From Modestobacter roseus (GTDB taxonomy: Bacteria > Actinomycetota > Actinomycetes > Mycobacteriales > Geodermatophilaceae): DNA of 64,000 bases. The DNA is taken from NCBI RefSeq assembly GCF_007994135.1, contig NZ_VLKF01000001.1, positions 682,001 through 746,000 on the forward strand, given 5' to 3'. Made by a program: the position numbers and the translations under genes. Below, piece after piece: positions 45,058 to 55,672 of this stretch (position 1 is its first letter; every line of letters begins with the position of its first letter). The notes under the pieces are model-generated. The model did no database searches. It was not told where the DNA came from and was given only the letters and a program-made list of their open reading frames with translations.

Positions 45058-46787
45058 CGCGGCTCGTCCCGCGCCACCGCCGGTCGCTCCCCGGCGTCCG
45101 TCGTCGTCCGGTCGCGGAAGGCGCCGCGCAGCGCCAGGGCGGCCTCGACGATCAGCCACAGCGCGAGCAGGAAGATGACGGCGTCCAGCGGGGCCAGCAC
45201 CCACTGGTCGTCGCGGACGAAGTTGCGCAGGTTGACCAGCAGCGCCCACGAGGTCATGGCCAGCAGGAACACCAGCGGGATGAGCACCACGACCGGGCTG
45301 CGGCCGCGGCGGGTGACCCAGACGGCGATGACGGCGAGCGCGAGGCCGGCGGTGAGCTGGTTGGTGGTGCCGAACAGCTGCCACAGCACGCCGAAGGTGT
45401 AGCCGGCCTCCCCGCCGCCGGGCAGCAGCGCCATCGCCAGCGGGATCACCACGGCGATGGTGGTGGCGAGGCTGAGGTTGCGGGCCAGCACCCGGATGCC
45501 GGTGAGCTCACCGATCTCCTGCACGACGTACCGCTGCAGCCGGACGCCGGTGTCCATCGTGGTGGCGGCGAAGCTGATCACCACCACTGCGGCGAAGATC
45601 GTGGCGATGTCCAGCGGGATGCCGATGTTGTTGGCGAAGACCGCGACCCCGTCGACGAAGTTCCCGGTGGCGCCGCCCGATGCGGTGGCGAAGTCGGGGT
45701 AGAGCGCCTGCCACTCGGCCTGCGAGGCGGCCACGCCGGCGGTGGCGGCGAGCACCGCACCCGTGGCCAGCGAACCCTCACCGACCGCCCCCATGTACCC
45801 GACGTAGCGGGCGTCGGTCTCCCGGTCCAGCTGCTTGGACGTCGTCCCCGAGGCGACGAGGGAGTGGAAGCCGGAGATGGCGCCGCAGGCGATGGTGATG
45901 AACAGGAACGGGAAGAAGCTCGGCGACCCCTCGGGGACGTCGTTGACCAGCGGTGCCTGGATGGTGTTCAGGCCGATGATCACGCCGAGGGAGATGACGC
46001 CCAGGGCGATGAAGAGCTGGTGGCTGTTGATGTAGTCCCGCGGCTGGAGCAGCACCCACACCGGGATGCGCGAGGCCACCCACGTGTAGACGAACAGCAG
46101 GATGACCCACAGGTTGCGGGTCTGCTCGAAGCCGAGGGTCTCGGCGAGGCCGTCGAGGGAGACCGGGACGGCGTTGCCGACGAGGATCAGCGCGTAGAGC
46201 AGCAGCACCCCGACGATCGAGGGGATGAGGGCGGAGGACCGGGTCTTGTAGATGTACTGGCCGATGAGCATGGCCACCGGGATCTCCACCACGATCGGGA
46301 TGACCGCGCCGGGGTTGTTCACGAACAGGTTGCCGATGACCACGGCGAAGACGGCGTTCACCAGGGTCAGCAGGAAGAAGATGATCGCCAGGAACAGGCC
46401 CCGGGCCCGGCCGTTGACGACCTCGCCGGCGAGGGTGCCGATGCTGCGGGCCTTGTGCCGCACCGAGACGACCAGCGAGCCGAAGTCGTGCACGCCGGCG
46501 GCGAAGATCGTGCCCAGCACGATCCAGGTGAGCGCCGGGCCCCAGCCCCAGAACACGGCGATCGCCGGGCCCACGATGGGGGCGGCGCCGGCGACGGAGG
46601 TGAAGTGGTGGCCGAAGAGGACGTGCTTGTTCGTCGGCACGAAGTCGTTGCCGTCGTTGAACTCGTGCGCCGGCGTGACGAACGCCGGGTCGAGCACGTA
46701 GACCTTCCGGGCCAGGTAGCTGGAGTAGTACCGGTACCCGAGGAAGAACAGCACCCCGACCACGGCGGCCACGACGACTGCGGGCAC
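45054..46787 (-). CDS. cstA: CstA-family peptide/pyruvate transporter
   Basis: A 577-residue protein with 14 or more hydrophobic segments. The family marks are HEFNDGNDFVPTNKHVLFGH, FTSVAGAAPIVGPAIAVFWG, HDFGSLVVSVRHKARSIGTL, ISGFHSLVASGTTSKQL and FGTTNQLTAGLALAVIAVW. CstA proteins import peptides or pyruvate under carbon starvation. The GTG at 46787 has GGAGG upstream on the minus strand; the frame further upstream is Pro/Arg-rich. A TACTCT -10-like box lies at 46836-46831. It is followed without gap by the small Cys-Cys protein gene. Confidence 0.92.
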   Translation of the reverse strand: MPAVVVAAVVGVLFFLGYRYYSSYLARKVYVLDPAFVTPAHEFNDGNDFVPTNKHVLFGHHFTSVAGAAPIVGPAIAVFWGWGPALTWIVLGTIFAAGVHDFGSLVVSVRHKARSIGTLAGEVVNGRARGLFLAIIFFLLTLVNAVFAVVIGNLFVNNPGAVIPIVVEIPVAMLIGQYIYKTRSSALIPSIVGVLLLYALILVGNAVPVSLDGLAETLGFEQTRNLWVILLFVYTWVASRIPVWVLLQPRDYINSHQLFIALGVISLGVIIGLNTIQAPLVNDVPEGSPSFFPFLFITIACGAISGFHSLVASGTTSKQLDRETDARYVGYMGAVGEGSLATGAVLAATAGVAASQAEWQALYPDFATASGGATGNFVDGVAVFANNIGIPLDIATIFAAVVVISFAATTMDTGVRLQRYVVQEIGELTGIRVLARNLSLATTIAVVIPLAMALLPGGGEAGYTFGVLWQLFGTTNQLTAGLALAVIAVWVTRRGRSPVVVLIPLVFLLAMTSWALLVNLRNFVRDDQWVLAPLDAVIFLLALWLIVEAALALRGAFRDRTTTDAGERPAVARDEPR

Positions 46788-46846
46788 GGCGACCTCCAGC
46801 GCAGGGCGGCCCGAGCGGCCGCAGGCACGGAGAGTAGACAGCGGAT

Positions 46847-47626
46847 GTGACAGCGGACACAAATCCGACGCGAGCGGTGCGGGCCGCCGGGCTGGCCGAG
46901 CTGGTCTGGCGGCGCGACGGCGGTCCACCCGGGGCTCTCGGCGTCGTCCCGCTGCTGCTCGGCGAGCGCCCCGCGGTGGCCCTGCCGTGGGCGCAGGCGG
47001 CCACCGCCCGCAGCGCGGCCGGGGCGGACGCCGTCGCGCTCGTGCTCTCCGACCCCCGGCTCACCGGGTCCGGCTGGGAGCCGCTGGTGCTGAGCGGCCG
47101 GCCGACCCTGCTGGAGGACGGCGACGGTGCGCTGTTCACCGGGGAGCTGCTGGCCCAGGAGCTGCGCAAGCACCCGCCCTCGCGCGCGCTGGCCGACTCG
47201 GCGATGCTCCGCCGGGAGCACTGGTGGTACCTGCCGCGGCTGGTGCTGGTCCTCGACGACGTCCGGATCACCCCGACCCGGCGCCGCGACGGGCCGGCGG
47301 ACGTCGTCCTCGCGGTCGACGACGGCGGCCTGCACGTGGGCACGGCGCGGGTGGGGGAGTGGGGTGCCGACCCGCTGGTGCTCGAGGGCGCGCCGGACGT
47401 GTCCGGCCCGGCGACCCTGGTCGGACAGGAGGTCTCGGTGCCCGACGCCGAGCGGTGGACGGTGCACGAGACGACCGGGTGGCTGGCCGGTGGACAGCTG
47501 TCCGGCGTCGTGCCTGCGGCGACCCGCGAGCTGGAGCCGACCCCGGGCCTGCTGGCCCGGGTCCGCCGGCAGCGGGCGCTGCACCGGGCGTGCGTGGCGG
47601 AGCTGCGGGCAGCCGGCCGCGCCTGA
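46847..47626 (+). CDS. conserved hypothetical protein divergent from cstA
   Basis: A 259-residue soluble protein from GTG 46847. Segments such as VVPLLLGERPAVALPWAQAA, AVALVLSDPRLTGSGWEPLV and LVLSGRPTLLEDGDGALFTG recall the FMN-binding split barrel of pyridoxamine oxidase-like proteins, followed by HWWYLPRLVLVLDDVRITPT. The match is loose and the C-terminal half is not recognisable. It is divergent from cstA with 59 bases between starts and converges with the marR gene 5 bases away. Role unknown. Confidence 0.6.
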   Translation: MTADTNPTRAVRAAGLAELVWRRDGGPPGALGVVPLLLGERPAVALPWAQAATARSAAGADAVALVLSDPRLTGSGWEPLVLSGRPTLLEDGDGALFTGELLAQELRKHPPSRALADSAMLRREHWWYLPRLVLVLDDVRITPTRRRDGPADVVLAVDDGGLHVGTARVGEWGADPLVLEGAPDVSGPATLVGQEVSVPDAERWTVHETTGWLAGGQLSGVVPAATRELEPTPGLLARVRRQRALHRACVAELRAAGRA

Positions 47627-47631
47627 CCGGA

Positions 47632-48141
47632 TCAGTCCCGGCGGGCGGTGCGCTCCTCCAGGGCCTCCTCGGCCTGCAGGTCGCGGACGTGCCCGAGCAG
47701 GCGGCGCAGCAGGTGGTTGAGCTGGGCGACGTCGTCCTCGGAGAGGTCGGCCAGGATGATCTCCTGGCCGCGCAGCGAGATCGGCAGCATGGCGTCGTGC
47801 ATCTGGGCGCCGGCCGTGGTCAGGAACAGCTGCCGGGACCGGCCGGTGTCCTCCACCTGCACGATCAGCCGGCGGTCGGTCAGCACCCCGACGCTCTTGG
47901 AGATGATCGCCTTGTTCATCGCCACGAACTCGGAGATCTCACTCGCCGTCGCACCGGGACGGATGGCGAGGGCGGAGATGACGCGCCAGTCGTTGGTGCC
48001 CAGGCCGAAGCGGGTGCGCAGGGCGCGCGACTCGCGCCAGACCAGGGTGTTGGACAGCAGGGAGATCAGGCGGGGGGTGAAGTTGTCGCTGTCGATCACG
48101 GTCGGCATCGGGTCGGAGACGGCATCCGGCGGCAGCTCCAT
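47632..48141 (-). CDS. MarR-family transcriptional regulator
   Basis: A 169-residue winged-helix protein: LISLLSNTLVWRESRALRTR, GLGTNDWRVISALAIRPGAT, SEISEFVAMNKAIISKSVGV, LTDRRLIVQVEDTGRSRQLF. The recognition helix and wing (EDTGRSRQLFLTTAG) are typical. It lies 130 bases downstream of the aldehyde dehydrogenase gene on the same strand, next to the sugar catabolic cluster, so it is a candidate regulator of the twin palindromes at 49887-49945. The inducer is unknown. Confidence 0.88.
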   Translation of the reverse strand: MELPPDAVSDPMPTVIDSDNFTPRLISLLSNTLVWRESRALRTRFGLGTNDWRVISALAIRPGATASEISEFVAMNKAIISKSVGVLTDRRLIVQVEDTGRSRQLFLTTAGAQMHDAMLPISLRGQEIILADLSEDDVAQLNHLLRRLLGHVRDLQAEEALEERTARRD

Positions 48142-48270
48142 CGTTCGCGTTTCCTCATCGGGGTGGCACGGCGCGCGGCCCCATCCCTCATGAGATGCGA
48201 CTTCTGCCTGTCCGGAAAAGCCTAGTCACGGCACGGTGCCGGGGCGCGCTGTGCGCCCCGGCACCGCGGG

Positions 48271-49770
48271 TCAGTGCGCGGCCCCGGCCTGCTGCGTCTC
48301 GTTGGCCGCGTGGGCGATCGAGCGGGTGTCCTGGAACGCCCGGACCCCCTCGATGCCCTGCTCGCGGCCCATGCCCGAGGCCTTCATGCCGCCGAAGGGG
48401 GCCCGCAGGTCCAGCCGCGCCGCGCCGTGGTCGTTGACCCAGACGTAGCCGCACTCCAGCTGGGAGCCCAGCCGGTCGGCCGCGTCGTCGTCGGCGGTCC
48501 ACACCGAGGCGCACAGCCCGGCCCAGGTGTCGTTCGCCTGGCGCACGGCCTCGGCGTCGTCGTCGAAGGGGATGACCGGGATGACCGGGCCGAACTGCTC
48601 CTGGGTGACCACCCGCAGCGAGGGGTCGGGGTCCACGACGACGGCCGGGCGGAGGAAGTTGCCCTCGGCGAACTCGCCGCCCGGCAGCTCGCCGAACTCC
48701 AGCACCGTCGCCCCGGCGGCCTTGGCCTCCTCGATGATCTCGGCGACGAAGGCCTTCTGCGCCGGCTGGTGCAGCGGGCCCATCGTGGTGCCCTCGGCCA
48801 GGCCGTGACCGAGCACGACCTTCTCCAGGCGGGCGGTGAGCCCGGCGACGAGCTCGTCCATCCGGGACCGGTGCACGTACAGCCGCTTGGCGTTCATGCA
48901 GATCTGGCCCGTGGTGTCGTACACGGCCCCGAACAGCCGGTCCAGGTGGTCGTCGTCGAGGACGGCGTCGGCCCGGATGATCGCCGGGTCGTTGCCGCCA
49001 AGCTCCAGGGTGACCCGGGTGAGGCTGCGGGAGGCCATCTCCATGATCCGCTTGCCGCCGTTGACGCTCCCGGTGAAGCAGACCTTGGCGATGTCGGGGT
49101 TGTCGATCAGGCCGGCCATCTCGCCGTCCCGGCCGGTGACCACGTTGAGCACGCCCGGTGGCAGCTTCTCCGCCACGCGCTGCACCAGGCGGGTGGTGGC
49201 CAGCGGGGTCGAGGGCGGCGGCTTGACGATGGCGGTGTTCCCCGCGAGCAGGGCGTGGGGCAGTGCCGCCGCGAGGATCGCGATCGGCCAGTTGAACGGG
49301 ACGATCACGGTCACCACGCCGATCGGCTGGTAGGCGACGGTCGTCTGCACCGGGATGCCGGGGGCGGGCGGCAGCACCTTGGTCGCGTCCACCTCCTCGG
49401 CGAGGGAGAGGGCGAGCTGCCAGCGGATCTCGAAGACCAGCGCGTCGACCCACGCCTCGTGCACGATCTTGCCGTTCTCCAGGGAGAGCACCCGGGCGTC
49501 CTCGTCGCGCTCGTCGGCGATCCCCGCGATGGCCGCGGCCATCCGGGCCGCGCGCTCCGTGGCCGACAGCGCCGACCAGGCCGGGTACGCCGCCTTCGCC
49601 GCGGCGACGGCGTCCGCCACGTCCTCCTCGGACGCCGCCGCCGCGTGGCCGACGACGACGCCGGGCCGGGCCGGGTCGACGACGTCGAGCACGTCGCTGG
49701 TGCTGCGCTCCTGTCCGCCGATGTAGAGCCCCGTCGTCACCGGAGCCGTCGTGCTGGATGTGACCGTCAT
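48271..49770 (-). CDS. NAD(P)-dependent aldehyde dehydrogenase
   Basis: A 499-residue class 3-like ALDH that oxidises an aldehyde to the acid. NAD-binding: IVPFNWPIAILAAALPHALL and GNTAIVKPPPSTPLATTRL; the Rossmann loop FTGSVNGGKRI; general-base Glu in LELGGNDPAI; catalytic Cys in TGQICMNAKRLYVH; C-terminal PFGGMKASGMGREQG. All key residues are present. ATG 49770 is preceded by GGAGAT-like sequence on the minus strand. It is divergent from the transketolase-led operon across a 290-base region with twin palindromes. A 2- or 3-carbon aldehyde from the transketolase or alcohol dehydrogenase step is a likely substrate. Confidence 0.9.
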   Translation of the reverse strand: MTVTSSTTAPVTTGLYIGGQERSTSDVLDVVDPARPGVVVGHAAAASEEDVADAVAAAKAAYPAWSALSATERAARMAAAIAGIADERDEDARVLSLENGKIVHEAWVDALVFEIRWQLALSLAEEVDATKVLPPAPGIPVQTTVAYQPIGVVTVIVPFNWPIAILAAALPHALLAGNTAIVKPPPSTPLATTRLVQRVAEKLPPGVLNVVTGRDGEMAGLIDNPDIAKVCFTGSVNGGKRIMEMASRSLTRVTLELGGNDPAIIRADAVLDDDHLDRLFGAVYDTTGQICMNAKRLYVHRSRMDELVAGLTARLEKVVLGHGLAEGTTMGPLHQPAQKAFVAEIIEEAKAAGATVLEFGELPGGEFAEGNFLRPAVVVDPDPSLRVVTQEQFGPVIPVIPFDDDAEAVRQANDTWAGLCASVWTADDDAADRLGSQLECGYVWVNDHGAARLDLRAPFGGMKASGMGREQGIEGVRAFQDTRSIAHAANETQQAGAAH

Positions 49771-49886
49771 GCGGATCTCCACCTCTCTGTGTGTCCGTTG
49801 CTGGTCGGGCGCCAGGACCGACGCCCCCGGGCCGGACGTCGGGAGCGCCGGCCCGTCGTGTGTCCCGCACTCCGGCGGGGCGAGCT

Positions 49887-49900
49887 GTTTACATGTGAAC
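49887..49900. promoter_or_regulatory. operator-like palindrome 1 (GTTTACATGTGAAC)
   Basis: A near-perfect 14-bp dyad (12 of 14 bases symmetric) followed by CAT. The same word with one change stands 45 bases downstream. AACCATAGCTGGTT next to it is a second small inverted repeat. Confidence 0.55.
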
Positions 49901-49931
49901 CATAGCTGGTTAGTGTGGCGGCGCACACAGT

Positions 49932-49961
49932 GTTGACATGTGAACCATCCACTGCAACTGT
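49932..49961 (+). promoter_or_regulatory. promoter of the transketolase operon with operator-like palindrome 2
   Basis: The consensus -35 TTGACA (49933-49938) is 17 bases from AACTGT (49956-49961). GTTGACATGTGAAC (49932-49945) covers the -35, so a bound protein would block RNA polymerase. Leader length would be about 90 bases. Confidence 0.6.
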
Positions 49962-50060
49962 GACGCAGCTCACATAACAGGGCGCAGCTGGCGCACCCGG
50001 CAGTCCGGGCGCAGCCGCCAGCACCCGCACCTGACCGTCATCGACGAGGAGTTCCCGAGG

Positions 50061-50939
50061 ATGAGTGACGACGTTGGCCGGCTGGAGGGTGAGCGACCCT
50101 CGGTGCCGGAGCTGGAGGACCTGGCCTTCGAGCTGCGGTCCAAGCTGCTGCACCTGTGCGGCACGTACGAGGGTGCGGTGCACATCGGCGGGGACCTCTC
50201 CGCGGCGGACATCTTCACCGCGCTGTTCCACTACGGGCTGCGGGTCGACCCCGACGACATCAGCAACCCCCGGCGGGACCGCTTCCTGCTGAGCAAGGGC
50301 CACGCCGCCGTCTGCATGTACATCGCGATGTCCATGCGCGGCTTCTTCTCCTACGACGGGATCGTCGAGACCTACGGGAAGCTCGACAGCGCCTACGGGA
50401 TGCACCCGTGCAAGGTGCAGCTGCCCGGCGTGGAGGCGTCCACCGGCTCGCTCGGCCACGGCCTCCCGCTCGCGGTCGGCATGGCGCTGTCCGCCCGGCA
50501 CCGCGGTGAGTCGCACCGGGTGGTCTGCCTGCTCGGCGACGGCGAGACCGGTGAGGGCTCGGTGTGGGAGGCCGCGATGGCCGCCCGCAGCAACCACCTC
50601 GGCAACCTGGTCGCCTTCGTCGACCGCAACCGCCAGCTGATGACCAGCCACGCGGAGGAGCGGATCGCCTTCGAGCCCTACCCGGACAAGTGGCGGGCCT
50701 TCGGCTGGGACGTCGTGGAGATCGACGGCCACGACATGGCCTCGCTGGTGGCCGCGATCGACGCGCTGCCGGCCACCGACAGCGACCGCCCGACCGTCGT
50801 CATCTGCGAGACGGTCAAGGGCAAGGGCGTCGACTTCATGGAGCGCAACCTCGCCTGGCACGCCGGCTCGCTCGGCGCCGCCGACCTCGAGCGGGCGCTG
50901 GCCGCCCTCGAGGCATCCCGGGAGAAGGAGTCGGTCTGA
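50061..50939 (+). CDS. transketolase, N-terminal (ThDP-binding) subunit
   Basis: A 292-residue protein equal to the first third of transketolase. It has the substrate/ThDP histidine in LLSKGHAAVCMYIAMSMRG, the HP in YGMHPCKV, EASTGSLGHGLPLAVGMALS and the ThDP motif GDGETGEGSVWEAAMAARSN followed by HLGNLVAFVDRNRQ. It starts at ATG 50061 and overlaps the C-terminal subunit gene by one base. Split transketolases of this type act on phosphorylated sugars in some organisms, and in others on free ketoses or sulfosugars. It is the first gene of a kinase-free sugar operon. Confidence 0.92.
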   Translation: MSDDVGRLEGERPSVPELEDLAFELRSKLLHLCGTYEGAVHIGGDLSAADIFTALFHYGLRVDPDDISNPRRDRFLLSKGHAAVCMYIAMSMRGFFSYDGIVETYGKLDSAYGMHPCKVQLPGVEASTGSLGHGLPLAVGMALSARHRGESHRVVCLLGDGETGEGSVWEAAMAARSNHLGNLVAFVDRNRQLMTSHAEERIAFEPYPDKWRAFGWDVVEIDGHDMASLVAAIDALPATDSDRPTVVICETVKGKGVDFMERNLAWHAGSLGAADLERALAALEASREKESV

Positions 50940-51904
50940 TGCCGGTCACGTTCACGTTCGGCGAGATGCTGTCGGCCCGGTCGGTGATCGGGTCGACCCT
51001 GGCGGAGCTGGGGAAGACCCACGACAACCTCTGGGTGCTGACCCCGGACATCGGCGCGACGCTGGTGGAGTTCCAGGAGACCTTCCCCGACCGCTTCGTC
51101 GACGTCGGCCTCGCCGAGCAGGTCTGCGTCGGCATCGCCGCGGGCCTCGCCTACGACGGCAACATCCCGGTCGTCTCCGGGATGCTGCCCTTCCTGAGCA
51201 TGCGGGCGCTGGAGCAGATCCGCACCGACGTCTGCTACCCGAACCTGCCGGTGAAGATCATCGGTACGCACGGCGGGCTGGTCGGCAACGGGGGCTCCAC
51301 GCACTACGCCGTCGAGGACCTCGCGCTGATGTGCGCCCTGACCAACATGACGGTCACCTCGATCGGCGACCCGATGATGGTCGGCGAGGTGCTCCGCCAG
51401 TCGATGACCATGCCGGGCCCCCTCTACATCCGGCTCGCGGTCGGCAAGAAGGACAAGGTGCTCTACGCCGAGGGCGAGCACGACGTCCGGATCGGCAAGG
51501 GCATCGTCGCCCGGGACGGCACCGACGCCACGATCTTCACCCACGGGACCACGGTGGCCCAGGCGCTGCAGGCCGCCGAGGACCTCGCCGTCGACGGCCG
51601 GTCGGTGCGGGTGGTCGACATGTTCACCCTCAAGCCGATCGACGCCGACCTCATCGCCCAGTGCGCCGAGGAGACCGGTGGCCGGTTCGTCGTGCTCGAG
51701 GACCACCTGGCCTACGGCGGCCTCGCGAGCCGGGTCGCCGACGTCGTCGCCGACCGCGGCATCCGCCTCACCGGGTTCGAGCGGCTCGGCATCCCGCAGG
51801 TCTACGCCGGCTTCGGCGACGACGAGGAGCTGCGTGACAAGCACGGTTACGGCCTGGCGGCCACCGTGGCCGCCACCCGCCGCGTGATCGCCGCCAAGCC
51901 CTGA
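50939..51904 (+). CDS. transketolase, C-terminal (Pyr) subunit
   Basis: A 321-residue partner of the preceding protein. The catalytic Glu is in RFVDVGLAEQVCVGIAAGLA, followed by VVSGMLPFLSMRALEQIRTD, the GGLVGNGGSTHYAVEDLALM loop and a C-terminal domain with VVDMFTLKPIDADLI and EDHLAYGGLASRVADVV. The order Pyr-C matches split transketolase/DXPS-like proteins. The ATG overlaps the previous stop (TGATG), so equal amounts are expected. The donor ketose is unknown. Confidence 0.92.
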   Translation: MPVTFTFGEMLSARSVIGSTLAELGKTHDNLWVLTPDIGATLVEFQETFPDRFVDVGLAEQVCVGIAAGLAYDGNIPVVSGMLPFLSMRALEQIRTDVCYPNLPVKIIGTHGGLVGNGGSTHYAVEDLALMCALTNMTVTSIGDPMMVGEVLRQSMTMPGPLYIRLAVGKKDKVLYAEGEHDVRIGKGIVARDGTDATIFTHGTTVAQALQAAEDLAVDGRSVRVVDMFTLKPIDADLIAQCAEETGGRFVVLEDHLAYGGLASRVADVVADRGIRLTGFERLGIPQVYAGFGDDEELRDKHGYGLAATVAATRRVIAAKP

Positions 51905-51943
51905 CCCCCTTCCCCGCTTCATCGGCGCTCAACGGAGAGACGG

Positions 51944-53034
51944 ATGAGAACAGTCGCGGTCACCAAGATCGGCAGCCTGCGCGACCCGGACGAGTCGGCG
52001 CGCGGCCGGGTCGGCATCGTCGAGCTGCCCGACCAGCCGCTCGGGCCGGAGGACGTCCGGATCCGCGTCGCCTACGCGGCGATCTGCGGTTCGGACCCGC
52101 ACCTGGCCGAGGGGTTCTTCGGCACCGACGTGCCGATCGGCCTCGGACACGAGCTGTCCGGCGTCGTGGAGGCGGTGGGGGACGGCGTCCGCACCGGGAT
52201 CCGGGTGGGCGACCGGGTCGCCGGCAACTTCCTGCGCTTCTGCGGCAGCTGCGGGCCGTGCCGGGACGGGCGCCAGCAGTTCTGCGAGCACATCCAGGAC
52301 TACAACCGCCCCGGCATGGCCGAGACGGTCACCTGGCACGAGTCGCAGGCGTACCGGCTCCCGGAGTCGGTGAGCCTGCGGCAGGGGTGCCTGCTCGAAC
52401 CGGTGTCGGTCGCCGTCCGGATCGCCGACAAGACGCGGCTGCGGGTCGGTGACCGGGTCGCGGTCTGCGGCGGTGGCCCGATCGGGCAGCTCGCGCTCCA
52501 GGTCATGCGGCTGCACGGCGCCACCTCGCTCACGCTGATCGAGCCGATCGCCGCCCGCCGCGAGATGGCGCTGGCCGCCGGCGCCGAGCACGTCATCGAC
52601 CCGGTCGGGGAGGACCAGGCGGCCCGCGCGGCCGAGATCACCGGCGGGCGCGGGTACGACGTGGTGATCGACGCGTCCGGTTCGACCCGCGCGGTGCGCG
52701 GCCTGCTGGACATCGCGGCCAAGGGCGGCACCGTCGTCTACGGGGCCATGTACCCGCACGACTTCGAGATGCCGCTGAACCTGTCGGACGCCCTGTACCT
52801 CAAGGAGCTCACCCTCACCGGCGTCTTCGTCTCGCCCTACGCCTTCCCGCGGGCGGTGCAGCTGCTGCCGCTGCTGGACCTCGACGCGCTGAGCGCCACC
52901 TGGTTCCCCTTCGACCAGGCCGTCGAGGCGTTCGCCGCGCACCTGTCCGGCGAGCACCCGAAGGTGCTCATCCGGTGCAACGACCTCGACAGCCACGACC
53001 TCGACAGCCACGACCTGGACGAGGGTGGTGCGTC

Positions 53035-53038
<4 letters not shown>
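51944..53038 (+). CDS. zinc-dependent alcohol/polyol dehydrogenase (MDR family)
   Basis: A 364-residue medium-chain dehydrogenase. Catalytic zinc: CGSDPHLAEG and GLGHELSGVVEAVGDGV. Structural zinc: CGSCGPCRDGRQQFC with four cysteines. Cofactor fold: VAVCGGGPIGQLALQVMRLH, then LIEPIAARREMALAAGAEHV. The group is close to sorbitol/xylitol or threonine dehydrogenases. The last residues contain a small tandem repeat, DLDSHDLDSHDLDE, coded by a duplicated 15-base unit. It lies 39 bases behind the transketolase genes and overlaps the ABC ATPase gene by four bases, so it probably oxidises the imported polyol or a product. Confidence 0.87.
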
Positions 53039-54551
<1,513 letters not shown>

Positions 54552-54552
<1 letters not shown>

Positions 54553-55568
54553 TGACGACGAGTGAAGACCGCGCCGTGACGGCGCGGGACGACCGCCCGA
54601 TGGCGGCTCCGGACCTCCCGGCCCAGCCGCGCACGTCCATCGGGAAGACCCTGGTGCAGAGCGGTACGTCCATCGCCCTGCTGGCGCTGATCGTGTTCTT
54701 CTTCGCGATGCGCCCGGACGTGTTCCTGACCTTCACCAACGTCCGGAACATCCTCTACCAGATCTCCATCCTGGCGATCATCGCCGGGGCGCAGACCCTG
54801 GTGATGGTCGTCGGGGACTTCGACCTCTCGGTCGCCGCCACCTCCAGCCTGGCCGGCGCCGTGGCCGCCTCGCTGATGCTGGACGGGCAGCCGACCCTGG
54901 CGGCGATCCTGGTCGCGCTCGCCGTGGGGCTCGCGATCGGCCTGGCCAACGGGGCTCTGGTCGCCTACCTCAACCTCTCCGCCTTCGTGGCCACACTGGC
55001 GACGATGACGTCGGTGACGGGGCTGGCCTACCTCGTCACCGAGGGGACGACGCTGTTCAACCTCCCGGCCGGGTTCAACTCACTGGGCCAGGGCCGGGCG
55101 CTGAACATCCCCGTGCCGGTGTTCGTCGCCATCGGGCTGGCCGTCCTGCTCTGGGCGTTGCTGCGGTTCACCACGACCGGGCGGAAGTGGTACGCCGTCG
55201 GCGGCAACGTCGAGGTGTCCCGGCTCTCGGGCATCAACGTCCAGCGGGGCCGGCTGATGGCCTTCGCCGCCGCGGGGCTGATCGCGGCCGTCGGCGGGGT
55301 CCTGCTGGCGGCCCGGCTGGGCAGCGCGAGCGCCGTCCAGGGCAGCGACAACCTGCTGTTCTCGGTGGCCGCGGTGTTCCTGGGGATGACGGTCATCAAG
55401 TCCGGCCGGGCGAACATCGTCGGGACGATGGTGGGCGTCGCGATCATCGGGGTGATGAGCAACGGGCTCAACATCCTCGGCGTGAACTCCTACGTCCAGC
55501 AGGTGGTCACCGGGCTGATCATCATCGCCGCCGTGACCCTCTCGTCGGTCCGCACCCGGGAGCGGTGA
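54552..55568 (+). CDS. sugar ABC transporter permease (RbsC type)
   Basis: A 338-residue membrane protein with about 9-10 hydrophobic segments after a 30-residue cytoplasmic N-terminus. Family marks: QTLVMVVGDFDLSVAATSSL, LANGALVAYLNLSAFVATLA, TGRKWYAVGGNVEVSRLSGI and VFLGMTVIKSGRANIVGTMV. It probably works as a homodimer with the RbsA-type ATPase coded just upstream. Confidence 0.93.
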
Positions 55569-55672
55569 CCGGGACTCCTCCCGCCGCTCCGCACTCCCCG
55601 CACTCCCCGCACCCGGCCGGCACCCGCCGGCCTCGGTTGGCACACCCGCACGTCCTACAAAGGAGTAAGACC

